A DNA stretch of 64,000 nucleotides, from contig KB906754.1 in assembly GCA_000381605.1 (NCBI GenBank), forward strand, positions 310,001 to 374,000, read 5' to 3'. The notes below the pieces were generated by a model that was not told the DNA's origin, ran no database searches, and worked only from the letters and a program-made list of their open reading frames with translations. Positions 1 to 8,761 of this stretch are shown here, in pieces (position 1 is the first letter of the stretch; each line of letters opens with the position of its first letter). Source of the DNA: Acidobacteriaceae bacterium KBS 89 (GTDB lineage Bacteria > Acidobacteriota > Terriglobia > Terriglobales > Acidobacteriaceae). Position numbers and translations under genes: made by a program.

Positions 1-999
1 AATGGCCTCCGGCGTGGCTCGAAGAACTTCACGCGGAACTCCACATTGCTCCTCAAGAAACTTCAGCAGCCGGCGTCGCGCACCATCGACTGCAGCCTGC
101 GTTGCTCCGGCCTTCCCGTACAGCCGTCCCATCGACTCGGCAAACTCCAGAGGGGAGCTCCGCGGCACGCGCACGGGCAGGCGGATCGGTCCATTTCGCC
201 TGCCGAAGCTCAGCACCAGCAGCACCCCGACCACCCCACACTGCCAGGCAATCTGGCGGAGCGGCAGCCCCTTGGCCGTGTCCCACAACGACGCACGCTC
301 TCCATGAAAATACTCATCGAACAACACGCGCCGGTCTGCATCGCCCAGACTGGCCAACACCAGCTTCAAACTGGCGTCCTCTTTTAGTCCCCGATTGGTC
401 ATAGGCAGCGGCGAACTCCACCAGATCACGTCTCCCGCCCCGTATTTGTAGCTGACAACGACCGCATCATTTCCACACAACTGCGAAACCCGGAATCTCG
501 GCCCCTCTGCCGCCCAACGAATATCGTCCGCAAGAGAGACCTTTCCCACCCGAGCCAGGGGACCCTGTCCTTCCGGTATCGAAGAGCAAAGCTTGCCGTA
601 AACCCGGGTCGGAGCGTCAGTCTTTCCATCGGGGAGAAAATAGGCGCCGTCTTTTCCAGTCGCCAGTACCCTGCCACCTCGCGAGAGAAAGTCCGCAATC
701 TGCTCCTGCACCTGTTTGGCATTCTCTGTCGGAAAATTTGACCCAGCCAAAATCAGCGTTGCCTTCACGGCGTCAACATTTTTCAGGTCTCCAGGAGGAG
801 CCTCCCACCGCTCGACCCCATACCCGAGCTCTCCGAGCGCAAGGTAAGCCGCCTTCGTGCCGGCAGACCCACTGTTGTAGGTTGTTGGCGCAGGATTGGA
901 ATCGTCTGTTGCCGGAGAAAACATACTGAACGCAACAATCAGCACGATCATCCCGCTAAGAATCCAGAGCACAATCCGCCGATCGCGAGTCGCAGTCAT
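1..999 (-). CDS. DUF4350 domain protein, partial (C-terminus off the left edge)
   Basis: The reading frame starts at the ATG complementary to 997-999 and stays open to the window edge, so the C-terminus is missing. An N-terminal hydrophobic anchor (about residues 9-26) is followed by a soluble region with features of DUF4350: an NSGSAGTKAAYLAL stretch after the anchor, then DFLSRGGRVLATG and YKYGAGDVIWWSSP. A second hydrophobic segment comes near residue 250. The start overlaps the stop of the upstream DUF4129 gene by one base (TGATG), so the two are translationally coupled. In many bacteria this pair sits beside a MoxR-type AAA ATPase and a DUF58 protein; those would lie to the left of the window. 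The biochemical role is unknown. Confidence 0.85.
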   Translation of the reverse strand, partial: MTATRDRRIVLWILSGMIVLIVAFSMFSPATDDSNPAPTTYNSGSAGTKAAYLALGELGYGVERWEAPPGDLKNVDAVKATLILAGSNFPTENAKQVQEQIADFLSRGGRVLATGKDGAYFLPDGKTDAPTRVYGKLCSSIPEGQGPLARVGKVSLADDIRWAAEGPRFRVSQLCGNDAVVVSYKYGAGDVIWWSSPLPMTNRGLKEDASLKLVLASLGDADRRVLFDEYFHGERASLWDTAKGLPLRQIAWQCGVVGVLLVLSFGRRNGPIRLPVRVPRSSPLEFAESMGRLYGKAGATQAAVDGARRRLLKFLEEQCGVPREVLRATPEAI

Positions 1000-1979
1000 C
1001 ACGTGCTCCTCAGCTCCTCAAACAAGACCACCGCGCTTGCATAGTCGCTCTCCGCCGCCGGCCGCAACCCATACCAGATGCGCTCAAACAGTTGTGTCAG
1101 CCTCCGCAGCCTCTGTTGCGTCCCCGAACCTGGCTCCAACAGCTGCAGGTACTCCCGTGGCGTACGCGCCCGGTTCTGCCGCCACAGTTTGCGGCCTTCC
1201 ATCATCACAATCGTCGCCCAATACAGACAATGCACTGCAGCGCGCCAGTCCTGCCGCGCTGCTTCGGTCCGTGCCATCTCCGCCCAGTTGTCCGACTCCT
1301 TCTGCCATACCTCCGCAATCCCGCTCGACTCAATGCGCACCGCCAGCCGCTGCCGTTGCATCGTCTGAAATACCCACGTCAGCAAACCAGCGGCAGCGAG
1401 CGTGATCGAACCCCACTCGATCACCGGAACCAACCATGGCGACCGCTTTCCAAATCGCGATACGCCACCAAACACTTCATTCACCCATTGCCAAAACTTC
1501 GCAATCTGTCGTTCTATATAGGACTGTTGTGACACTGTCCGAAACTCTGGCCGCAACAAAACGTCATCGGCTTTCTTCCGAGCGGCCGAAAAAACGTCAC
1601 CAGATCTCCGCGCAGCATCATCCGAATAAGCAGCATCCTCGTTCAGGCGCGTCATAACCTCCTGCAACATCTTCTCTCTGCCTGGTAGTTTTGCGTTATT
1701 TGCGCTTGAGAGCGCTTCACGCAGCCATGACCACTCTGTTCGAAAGTCATATCCTTCAATGCGTTCGTCTTCGCCAACTTTTTTCGCATCGCATTCAGCG
1801 GCACTCTTCTGGCAGACTTGAACCAATGCTCTCAGGTTTTCGAGATGCGCCCGATACTCGGCGACGGTCACTGCATGGGCGCCCTTGAGTTCTTCCGGCG
1901 CATCGACTCGCATCTGCGCTGCCGCAGAAACAGCGATCAGCAATATGCCAGTAAGAAATATTTTGGGCTGCGGTGGCAT
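999..1979 (-). CDS. DUF4129 domain-containing membrane protein
   Basis: An N-terminal signal or anchor (MPPQPKIFLTGILLIAVSAA) precedes a charged helical extracytoplasmic region. A central transmembrane helix follows (roughly residues 175-200, WGSITLAAAGLLTWVFQTM). The cytoplasmic C-terminal DUF4129 region has the pattern ARQDWRAAVHCLYWATI, then RTPREYLQLL, then LTQLFERIWYGLRPA. I chose the ATG at 1979 because it lies four bases after the upstream stop. A longer version from 2027 would overlap the upstream gene by 44 bases. It sits between the membrane protein and DUF4350 in one operon. DUF4129 proteins often neighbour transglutaminase or MoxR-DUF58 systems; no activity is established. Confidence 0.85.
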   Translation of the reverse strand: MPPQPKIFLTGILLIAVSAAAQMRVDAPEELKGAHAVTVAEYRAHLENLRALVQVCQKSAAECDAKKVGEDERIEGYDFRTEWSWLREALSSANNAKLPGREKMLQEVMTRLNEDAAYSDDAARRSGDVFSAARKKADDVLLRPEFRTVSQQSYIERQIAKFWQWVNEVFGGVSRFGKRSPWLVPVIEWGSITLAAAGLLTWVFQTMQRQRLAVRIESSGIAEVWQKESDNWAEMARTEAARQDWRAAVHCLYWATIVMMEGRKLWRQNRARTPREYLQLLEPGSGTQQRLRRLTQLFERIWYGLRPAAESDYASAVVLFEELRST

Positions 1980-1983
1980 TAGT

Positions 1984-2991
1984 CTATGCCAGCTCCGCAG
2001 TTGCTTGGTCGCCCGCTGCGGCACCACCGCCTCCCGGCGAGGTCTTGTTCATCAGGAACTCGATGTCGAACGCCTCTCTGCGAACCCGTTCGTCAATATA
2101 GAACAGATAGAGCGCGATGGATGCGACCGGTCCAATCAAAGAACTACATAGAAAAGCCACAATGAGCGAAATAAACTGCCCAACAATCTGCTCCGCCGAA
2201 CGCGAATGAAGCAACAACAGGGCAAACGGAAATTGCAACGCTCCCGCGACGCAGTACAGCGCAAACATCAGAAGCAGCAACAGAAATATTCGCCCCTTGC
2301 GTCCCGCCACCAATTGCTTGCTCCGCCTCATCGCCCTGCGGACGGCAAAGTTCTCCATCACCGCAGCAGGAATTGCCAGTGAGTTTCGAATATACGCAAC
2401 CAAGCCATACACGAGCCCTCCGAGCGCGAAGAACACCAGCACGGCGACCAGGCCATTGAGGTTCCTCAGGCCAAGTCTTGCCATCACTGCCACGGGAACA
2501 ACCATCAGAACAAAGATCCACCCCGCGCTCCAGCTTTGCCACAAGGCAATCAGACAATAGCGCAGCCAATGACCCTTCACCGCGGCAAACGCTTTATCAA
2601 TCGAAGTCTGTTCTCCCAGATAAATTGCGGAGACCGCGGACACGGTTGCGGCATGCGTCACGCTGTAAATCGCAAAGTACAGAATCAACCCTCCCAACGA
2701 AAATAGGCTGCCTGCCAACAACGCATCCGGGGACGTAACGGGTACAGCTTTGAAATGCAAATACGTTAGTCTACCGATCGACACCAGTACGTTCACCGCC
2801 GCGGCGATCGAAGAGATCCCCACATATAACCAGAAATTCGATCGGTATAGGTAAAAAGTGCGATCCAGCACCTCGCCCGTAGTCAATGGCCGAAGCTCAT
2901 GGCGAACGGTTGGTTGTGTCCCGCGATACATCTCTCCAGAAGCAGTTTGGTTTCCTGAATTGCTTCCGTTCAACCAGTCATGCTCTGCCAT
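1984..2991 (-). CDS. Multi-pass membrane protein (GDPD-membrane-domain-like family)
   Basis: After about 35 polar residues comes the signature LTTGEVLDRTFYLYRSNFW, typical of membrane proteins related to the glycerophosphodiester phosphodiesterase membrane domain. At least six hydrophobic segments follow. The C-terminus is polar and glycine-rich. The ATG at 2991 is chosen because GGGAGA lies about ten bases before it; an ATG at 3012 is possible. It is the first gene of a three-gene operon with DUF4129 and DUF4350. No catalytic residues are visible, and its function is not known. Confidence 0.75.
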   Translation of the reverse strand: MAEHDWLNGSNSGNQTASGEMYRGTQPTVRHELRPLTTGEVLDRTFYLYRSNFWLYVGISSIAAAVNVLVSIGRLTYLHFKAVPVTSPDALLAGSLFSLGGLILYFAIYSVTHAATVSAVSAIYLGEQTSIDKAFAAVKGHWLRYCLIALWQSWSAGWIFVLMVVPVAVMARLGLRNLNGLVAVLVFFALGGLVYGLVAYIRNSLAIPAAVMENFAVRRAMRRSKQLVAGRKGRIFLLLLLMFALYCVAGALQFPFALLLLHSRSAEQIVGQFISLIVAFLCSSLIGPVASIALYLFYIDERVRREAFDIEFLMNKTSPGGGGAAAGDQATAELA

Positions 2992-3070
2992 CTCGCGTTC
3001 TCCCGGCCGCAACTATGTGTGACCGAGATAGTAGCACACGGCTCTCAGGGCTTCGACGCCTCGGCGTCAG

Positions 3071-6000
3071 CTACTTGATGACCTGCAGACCAGGCTGAAG
3101 GAGCCTGAAAAGGCTCCCGCCTAAACCCGGAAACTGATAGGCGAACCAGGTGAGGACCGGAACGGCTCCAAAGGTAACAATTCGCAAGTAGAAATCGAGT
3201 CCGAGTTCGTTAGGAATCGTGTCCGTGATGCGACTGAGGATCGCGTTACGGTGCATCTGCGCTAGGAGAAAGACGAAGCCGATGCCAAGAAAGATGAGCA
3301 GAAGAGTAAAGCACCAGTCGATGAGCTGATGGGGTTGGAAAGGGTAGGAGTTCCACGCGATGATGGCGAGCACGAAAGCCGACGAGACGAAGAGCATCAG
3401 GAAGCGGATGTTTACCAGCACGGAACGAATGAGGGCGACATACCGGATGACGATCAGCTCTTCGGCCAAACGGATGTAGAGCGGATCTTTAGGAGCATCC
3501 GAGTCGGGCTTTGCATGTTCTCCGCCTGGTACGTCTGCATCGTCTTCGACGAAGCCAACACGCTCCGCATTCCAATAAGGGATCAGCACGTCCGAGAGGA
3601 TCAACTCACAGAATGTGGCATAACGCTTCTCAATAGAATAGATAAAACTCAGATCTCGTCGGTCCTTTTCGATCGGTAGATCGAAGTCGTCCTTTGGGTG
3701 TTCCATCGGAGCTACTCGCACGTTCTTGCTTCTCTTTTGCAGCCGTACATGTTCTCTGAGCTCTTTTAGCTTCAGAGTGAGATCGTTATATGCCTCCTTC
3801 ATGGCGTCCCACTTGACTTCATCGCTGATTGCCTTCCGGAGGTCGTCGTTGTTAATCAACTGTCGGACAGATTCGTTGGATCGAGCCATGTCGCGCCATC
3901 GGATGTGGAGGCTGCTCTGGCTGAGCATTGTCATCCACCCGACCTCCTTAAGCCGGGTAAAGGCGCTGCGAATCGGCATTCGCTCCAGCGGCTCCAGCAG
4001 CCCGCGGCTAAGTGATCCCCATATGAGAATCATGCGAAGCCATCCTGTGAGCACGACCATGATTAGTGGGAAGAAGAGCGCCGCGATAAGAAACTCATAT
4101 GCAGTAGGTCGGCGGCCAGGATCCAGGAGGAATCGTTCAAGGCTTTGGATCCGTCCACAGAAAACACAAAGCGCGAACAGGCTCATATAGACGAGAAAGA
4201 AGATCGCATTCAACTTATTGTGAGACCAGCGGGTGAAGCGACGCAGTACCTCGCGTGTGATGAGTAGGCAGCTAATATTTTCGAACAGGCAAGAGTGGAT
4301 TGAATTTCTGCATACGCCTAGTTGATTGTCTGAAACGAAGAGGGGATACGCGGACGTCGCAGCGACGTTATCAGGAAGTCTGGGACGATTCATTGTAGAG
4401 AAACGGAGACGGGCCGTCTGAAAGGCGGACCAAAGATACCAGCCAGAAAGCAGCAGAAGGACAGGAATCACCGGAGAGACGCCGCTGCCCGGGTGAAGGC
4501 AACGGTAGCTGAAGAACAAGCCAACGTGGGACGCTGCGCCTTTCGCCGGTTCATGCACGCAGATCCATATCCAGATAACGGGGAACATAATCACCGTAGC
4601 GAGCGCTATCAGGTTGAAGACGAAGTACAGATCTGTCGGATATTTCGGACTCTTTTGGGGTTGATATCCCACGTAAGGCCAGGTCTTGAAAATGGTGGCG
4701 CCCACGGCGGCGATGCCGAATAGCAAGGTAATCGAGGCGACAACTAGATTGCCGAGATCCCACTGATACACCCGCAACACCAGAAACATCGGAGACGCAA
4801 TCGCGAATGCCATGCAAAACAGCACCGCCGTCCCGATATTGAGGTAGACCGCTCTACGCCGGGGCTGGTCGTTCTGATGGACGGCAAGGTCCCGGGTAAA
4901 AGGCGACCAGTACTCTGCCGAAAGCATTACGGCGCCATGTCCGATGCAAAGACCGGCGATGAGAACACAAAGAATTGTCCAAAACAGGGATGGAGCCGCG
5001 TTTGGAGATGGGCGGGCAAGGAGCTGCATGGAGGAGATTGCGAGGTCAACACACTCTTTTGGCCCTCTCGCGTCGATGGTCGGGAGGATATGCACAGACT
5101 GGCTTGCGCACCCGGCTAGAAGACCGAGTGGATAGTAACCATCGCTGCCCACTGCCGTCGCCCATAAGGGAGCCTGTAAATTCTTGTCTTCTCCGCGCAG
5201 ATAGCCCGAGAGCTTTGGAGGCTCTTTCCCAGACTCCGGCGAGCCTTGCCAGAAGATGTAACTGGCAGCGTTGTAGATCGCCTCGGCTTGCGAGTCCGAA
5301 AAGGCACGCCACGCACCCAGAGGCCTTCCCAGCGTAGTCAGATCGTAAGGAGAGACAGTGATCGACCCGATATAGCGTGCGTTGTCGACGTCCCGCTCGA
5401 CGAGCAGATCACCACCGTTGAAAAAAACAATTCTCGCATCCGGACAAGCACGATGCAGAAACTGTGCGAGAAAGAGTTCATCCAGAATATTCGATGCGGT
5501 GATCAGGATATATTCGACACGAGCGCGCTGAAGCTGATGCGCTATCGCCATCAACTGCGCCTCTTGAGAAAGCGGGGTCTGAATAATCGAAAATTGCGGC
5601 ACAGTGTCGTCCGCGCTCAGATCCTTCAGCGATAGGTTCAGGTAGGGCGTTGGCGACTCGGTTGGGCCGCTCGACTTGCCCGTCTGCTCACCCTGCGCAT
5701 TGCGCAAGAGAGAGATCTCCCGCGGAAAGCGAATGTAGATAGGCCCAGAACTCCCTGTCCGCTGGCTGTTCATTTCACCGAACACAGTATTGTCTTCGCT
5801 GAGGATGGCAGTATGCGCGGCGTCGGGATGAGAGCCCTTGAACACCTCGACAAGCCGGTCCTCCTCAAAACGCGTATCCTCCCCAAACGAGTAATAGGTC
5901 ATGGATCGGGTTGCAGATGACGAATTGAGCTCTTGCGAAGCAATGGGTGTGGAGGTGGTACCTGCTGCGACAACATGGGTTATGCCTTGGGATTTGCTGC

Positions 6001-6901
6001 CCACCCCACCCTTGTCAAATGTTGCGTTCACGATTCCTTCGCGAAGAGAGGCCGCCGAACCGGAAGAGCCAGGGCCAATCACAGCAAGCTGCGAGTCGTC
6101 GTTGCTCATGGAAAGCTTAGCGCTGTAGTCGCTCAATAGCATTGCTTCGTAGCGGAGCGCATTGCGAAGCTGGACGCTGTTCATACCAATGGCGGGCGAC
6201 TCGCCTACAAGAAAGAGATAGATAACGCGATGGTAGCTGGACCATGCGAAGTCCTTTTCGTCAATCTGAGGACTGTACTTGAGAATAATGAGGCCGGGTT
6301 GCTGCTCGCGATCACGATCCTCCTCAGTCTGTATCGTCATGGCTGAGTTTTCCGCTGAGGCTGATGAATGCGGGCTCCGCCAGGGAAGCCAGTAGCTACT
6401 TCCAAGATAGCGATTGTCGGCTGCGGCCTGCATAAGCGAGTCAATCGTGCGATCGAACTCGAGCGTCAGATGGCTGTGAACTGGATCGGGAACAGCCGCA
6501 ATGATAGCGCGAATCTCCAGCTTATGAACATCTTCAGCCGGACCTGGTGACGCTCCGTTCGCGTCATTGGAGGAGACCTTCGGGATGCCCCAGCGGTCGC
6601 CGGCAGCTTCACAGTCAGTTGTTGGATCGTCCGCTAACGAATCGGCCTGAGGCCCCCCCTCAGTTCCAGTCGTTAATTCGGGAGCCTTTTCTTTCCTTGC
6701 AGGCGCTTTCCATCTGGCAGCGGTCCAGTACCTGCAAGATGCAAGCCAAGGGCCTTCGCCAGCGGCTGGTTTCGACCCCGCCGCATGAGAGGGCGGCGAC
6801 TTCAAACTACCGGACACCTTCGGAGTCGAGCCGGTCCCGACCCGGAACAATGCACCGGCTAAGAGAATTACGCCGACGACAGCACTCTGCCCTCTATTCA
6901 T
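3071..6901 (-). CDS. Very large membrane protein with periplasmic receptor-like region (unknown function)
   Basis: The protein is about 1,276 residues long. It has an N-terminal signal or anchor (MNRGQSAVVGVILLAGALF). A low-complexity linker leads into an extracytoplasmic region of about residues 200-610 that reads like a type-1 periplasmic-binding fold, for example YILITASNILDELFLAQFLH and RIVFFNGGDLL. From about residue 640 there are many transmembrane segments, a charged helical cytoplasmic stretch with an RSNESVRQLINNDDLRKAI-type sequence, and more helices to the C-terminus. No kinase, GGDEF or ATPase motif is visible. A GTG start at 6928 is possible, but the ATG at 6901 has AGGG about ten bases upstream and begins directly with the signal. 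It stands alone downstream of the DyP operon. Confidence 0.7.
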   Translation of the reverse strand: MNRGQSAVVGVILLAGALFRVGTGSTPKVSGSLKSPPSHAAGSKPAAGEGPWLASCRYWTAARWKAPARKEKAPELTTGTEGGPQADSLADDPTTDCEAAGDRWGIPKVSSNDANGASPGPAEDVHKLEIRAIIAAVPDPVHSHLTLEFDRTIDSLMQAAADNRYLGSSYWLPWRSPHSSASAENSAMTIQTEEDRDREQQPGLIILKYSPQIDEKDFAWSSYHRVIYLFLVGESPAIGMNSVQLRNALRYEAMLLSDYSAKLSMSNDDSQLAVIGPGSSGSAASLREGIVNATFDKGGVGSKSQGITHVVAAGTTSTPIASQELNSSSATRSMTYYSFGEDTRFEEDRLVEVFKGSHPDAAHTAILSEDNTVFGEMNSQRTGSSGPIYIRFPREISLLRNAQGEQTGKSSGPTESPTPYLNLSLKDLSADDTVPQFSIIQTPLSQEAQLMAIAHQLQRARVEYILITASNILDELFLAQFLHRACPDARIVFFNGGDLLVERDVDNARYIGSITVSPYDLTTLGRPLGAWRAFSDSQAEAIYNAASYIFWQGSPESGKEPPKLSGYLRGEDKNLQAPLWATAVGSDGYYPLGLLAGCASQSVHILPTIDARGPKECVDLAISSMQLLARPSPNAAPSLFWTILCVLIAGLCIGHGAVMLSAEYWSPFTRDLAVHQNDQPRRRAVYLNIGTAVLFCMAFAIASPMFLVLRVYQWDLGNLVVASITLLFGIAAVGATIFKTWPYVGYQPQKSPKYPTDLYFVFNLIALATVIMFPVIWIWICVHEPAKGAASHVGLFFSYRCLHPGSGVSPVIPVLLLLSGWYLWSAFQTARLRFSTMNRPRLPDNVAATSAYPLFVSDNQLGVCRNSIHSCLFENISCLLITREVLRRFTRWSHNKLNAIFFLVYMSLFALCVFCGRIQSLERFLLDPGRRPTAYEFLIAALFFPLIMVVLTGWLRMILIWGSLSRGLLEPLERMPIRSAFTRLKEVGWMTMLSQSSLHIRWRDMARSNESVRQLINNDDLRKAISDEVKWDAMKEAYNDLTLKLKELREHVRLQKRSKNVRVAPMEHPKDDFDLPIEKDRRDLSFIYSIEKRYATFCELILSDVLIPYWNAERVGFVEDDADVPGGEHAKPDSDAPKDPLYIRLAEELIVIRYVALIRSVLVNIRFLMLFVSSAFVLAIIAWNSYPFQPHQLIDWCFTLLLIFLGIGFVFLLAQMHRNAILSRITDTIPNELGLDFYLRIVTFGAVPVLTWFAYQFPGLGGSLFRLLQPGLQVIK

Positions 6902-7248
6902 GTGCGTTTCGCCCTGAGAGAAAATCACGCTCCTGGAACGTGTCAGGAATGCGGGCCCGATCGCTTAGGTAAAAAGCAATGCCGGTCAGTTACGTATCTC
7001 GGACGGCTGCCGTTTCAGTTTTGCAATGAGGGCCGGGAGGAATCGCTGCAAGCTAGAACAATTGAATCAACTGGCGATGCACGGAAGTCTAGCACAAGCA
7101 GGAGTTGCGGATGGAGTCGAACTGCCTCCCCATGCTCACGCACTCGTTGAACGCCACACAATTATTTGTGGCTGAACTTCTTTCCGAGATTTCTTGCGGC
7201 GTTCTTTTGCGGCGTTCGGGGACGGCAAGAGATCTCCGGCGAGCTATC
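6902..7248. other. Gene-poor stretch between the receptor-like gene and the DyP gene
   Basis: About 350 bases lie between the DyP stop and the start of the large membrane gene. There is no convincing coding frame. An 11-base sequence TTGCGGCGTTC occurs twice, 13 bases apart (about 7194-7217). The promoter of the large membrane gene should lie here, but no clear -35/-10 pair can be picked by eye. No strong terminator was found for the DyP operon. Confidence 0.4.
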
Positions 7249-8754
7249 TCAATCGCCGAAGCTGCAAAGGTAGCGAAGCGCGCGGATACCCGGCAGAAAA
7301 AAGTAGGCGCCGCCTTGCACTGTGACAAACTGCGGAAGCCCCGCAACCCGCTCCCGCAGCCCGTTCTTCTGGGGGAGCGAGAAAATGTCGGTCACAGGAC
7401 AACCCTGCACGGGCTCGCGATTCCCCAGGAGTGGGTCGCTCTCTTCGGTAAGCCCGCCAAACTTGGTGCTCATCATCCATGAACTCTGCACGAACTCGAA
7501 TTGACGAGAGATATTGGCGCTGAGAGTGATGAAATGAATGCCATGGTCATCGGTCTCTGGCGCGTCTTTTTTGATCGCATCCTCAACGGAGAGCCCAGGG
7601 CCATACTCACGCCCTCGCCGCAGCAGCCTATGAAATCGTGTCGAGGCAATCACATCGTCACGAAAATTTGCCTCACCGAAACCCAACGTATGCGTCAGCC
7701 GCGAAAGTACTCCCGTTATGCCTGGTGGCAGGTCAGCATTGCGCGGATTAGCTCTCCGGATGTGCGCACCGAATGGGCAGAGAAGGCCGTTCGAATCCCC
7801 CTCATAAGTAAATTGGTTCTGCGATACTTCGGTCGGGTCAACGCCCCCAATTCTCCGAGTGCTGAGCGCCACCAGTGGATCGCCTTTTTGCGTACGGCCC
7901 ACCAGGGATTCTGCCAGCTTTCGCCGCATCTCGGGATCGGAGTTCGCTTGCATATCCGCAAATCGCCAGAACCCTCGCACGTCCTGCTTCAGTTGGCGCA
8001 AAACAAGGTAGGTGCCATTACGTCCTAGGTCGCGCATCTCCGGCAAGTCCTCCGCAGCAGGCAACGATGCGCTGAAGGGGTCATTGATTTGAAGCAACGG
8101 CCGGTCGGTATATTTTCCGTACTCATTCGAATAGCCGAGCAGAAACTCGCCAAGTGCGGTGAGGTTGCCGTACTCCAACTCATCGCCATGTATCTTACGT
8201 CGACGCTCCCAATCGACCTTAGGCTGGCTAAGACCATCGGTGAATCCGAACGGCTCAACACCATCCAGGTTCGAAGTCGGGAGTACATCGATCACATTAA
8301 ATGCAGCATCCCACTGAGGCCCCTGAATAGTCCTCATGAACCCTTCCAGCATTTGGTCGCGCGCATACACCAAAACGAGGAGATCCGGAACCTTGCCCGG
8401 TGCTCCCCATGTCCACTTCTCCGGCGAATTCGGTCCAACATCCCCCAGCCGCCGCGAGCGGCTTTCCTCACCAGCCATCCCCGACAAAAATTCAGCCGAG
8501 AAACCGGCGAGCACTTCTTCTGGCAATTGCAGCGCGTGAAGTCCCTCCCGCGTGAACGCCACCTGCAGAGCGGTCGAAGGGGCCTCCTCGAGTTGTACTG
8601 CATTGGAGATTGGCGCACCGGTGAGCCAGGCACGTGCCGCGGTCACATTACGAATGGACAAGAGGAGGAACGACGCTTCGGTGAGCTTTCCATAGCCGAA
8701 CCGCACCAGACCCTGAATATCTGAGTAGTCGACCGGTGTAGTACTCGCCATCAT
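7249..8754 (-). CDS. DyP-type heme peroxidase
   Basis: This 501-residue dye-decolorising peroxidase uses hydrogen peroxide to oxidise phenolic and other bulky substrates, and binds heme b. The GxxDG motif (GFTDG, residues 170-174) carries the catalytic Asp173. The proximal heme His is in CPFGAHIRRANPR (His331). The distal Arg region reads STRFHRLLRRG (about 371-381). FVQSSWMM near residue 421 is a usual C-terminal signature. There is no signal peptide, so it is probably cytoplasmic or encapsulated. It starts seven bases after the upstream membrane gene, as the last gene of a four-gene operon beginning with a GMC oxidoreductase. That context suggests a dedicated oxidation pathway rather than general peroxide defence. 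The physiological substrate is unknown. Confidence 0.93.
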   Translation of the reverse strand: MMASTTPVDYSDIQGLVRFGYGKLTEASFLLLSIRNVTAARAWLTGAPISNAVQLEEAPSTALQVAFTREGLHALQLPEEVLAGFSAEFLSGMAGEESRSRRLGDVGPNSPEKWTWGAPGKVPDLLVLVYARDQMLEGFMRTIQGPQWDAAFNVIDVLPTSNLDGVEPFGFTDGLSQPKVDWERRRKIHGDELEYGNLTALGEFLLGYSNEYGKYTDRPLLQINDPFSASLPAAEDLPEMRDLGRNGTYLVLRQLKQDVRGFWRFADMQANSDPEMRRKLAESLVGRTQKGDPLVALSTRRIGGVDPTEVSQNQFTYEGDSNGLLCPFGAHIRRANPRNADLPPGITGVLSRLTHTLGFGEANFRDDVIASTRFHRLLRRGREYGPGLSVEDAIKKDAPETDDHGIHFITLSANISRQFEFVQSSWMMSTKFGGLTEESDPLLGNREPVQGCPVTDIFSLPQKNGLRERVAGLPQFVTVQGGAYFFLPGIRALRYLCSFGD

Positions 8755-8761
8755 TGCGCTC

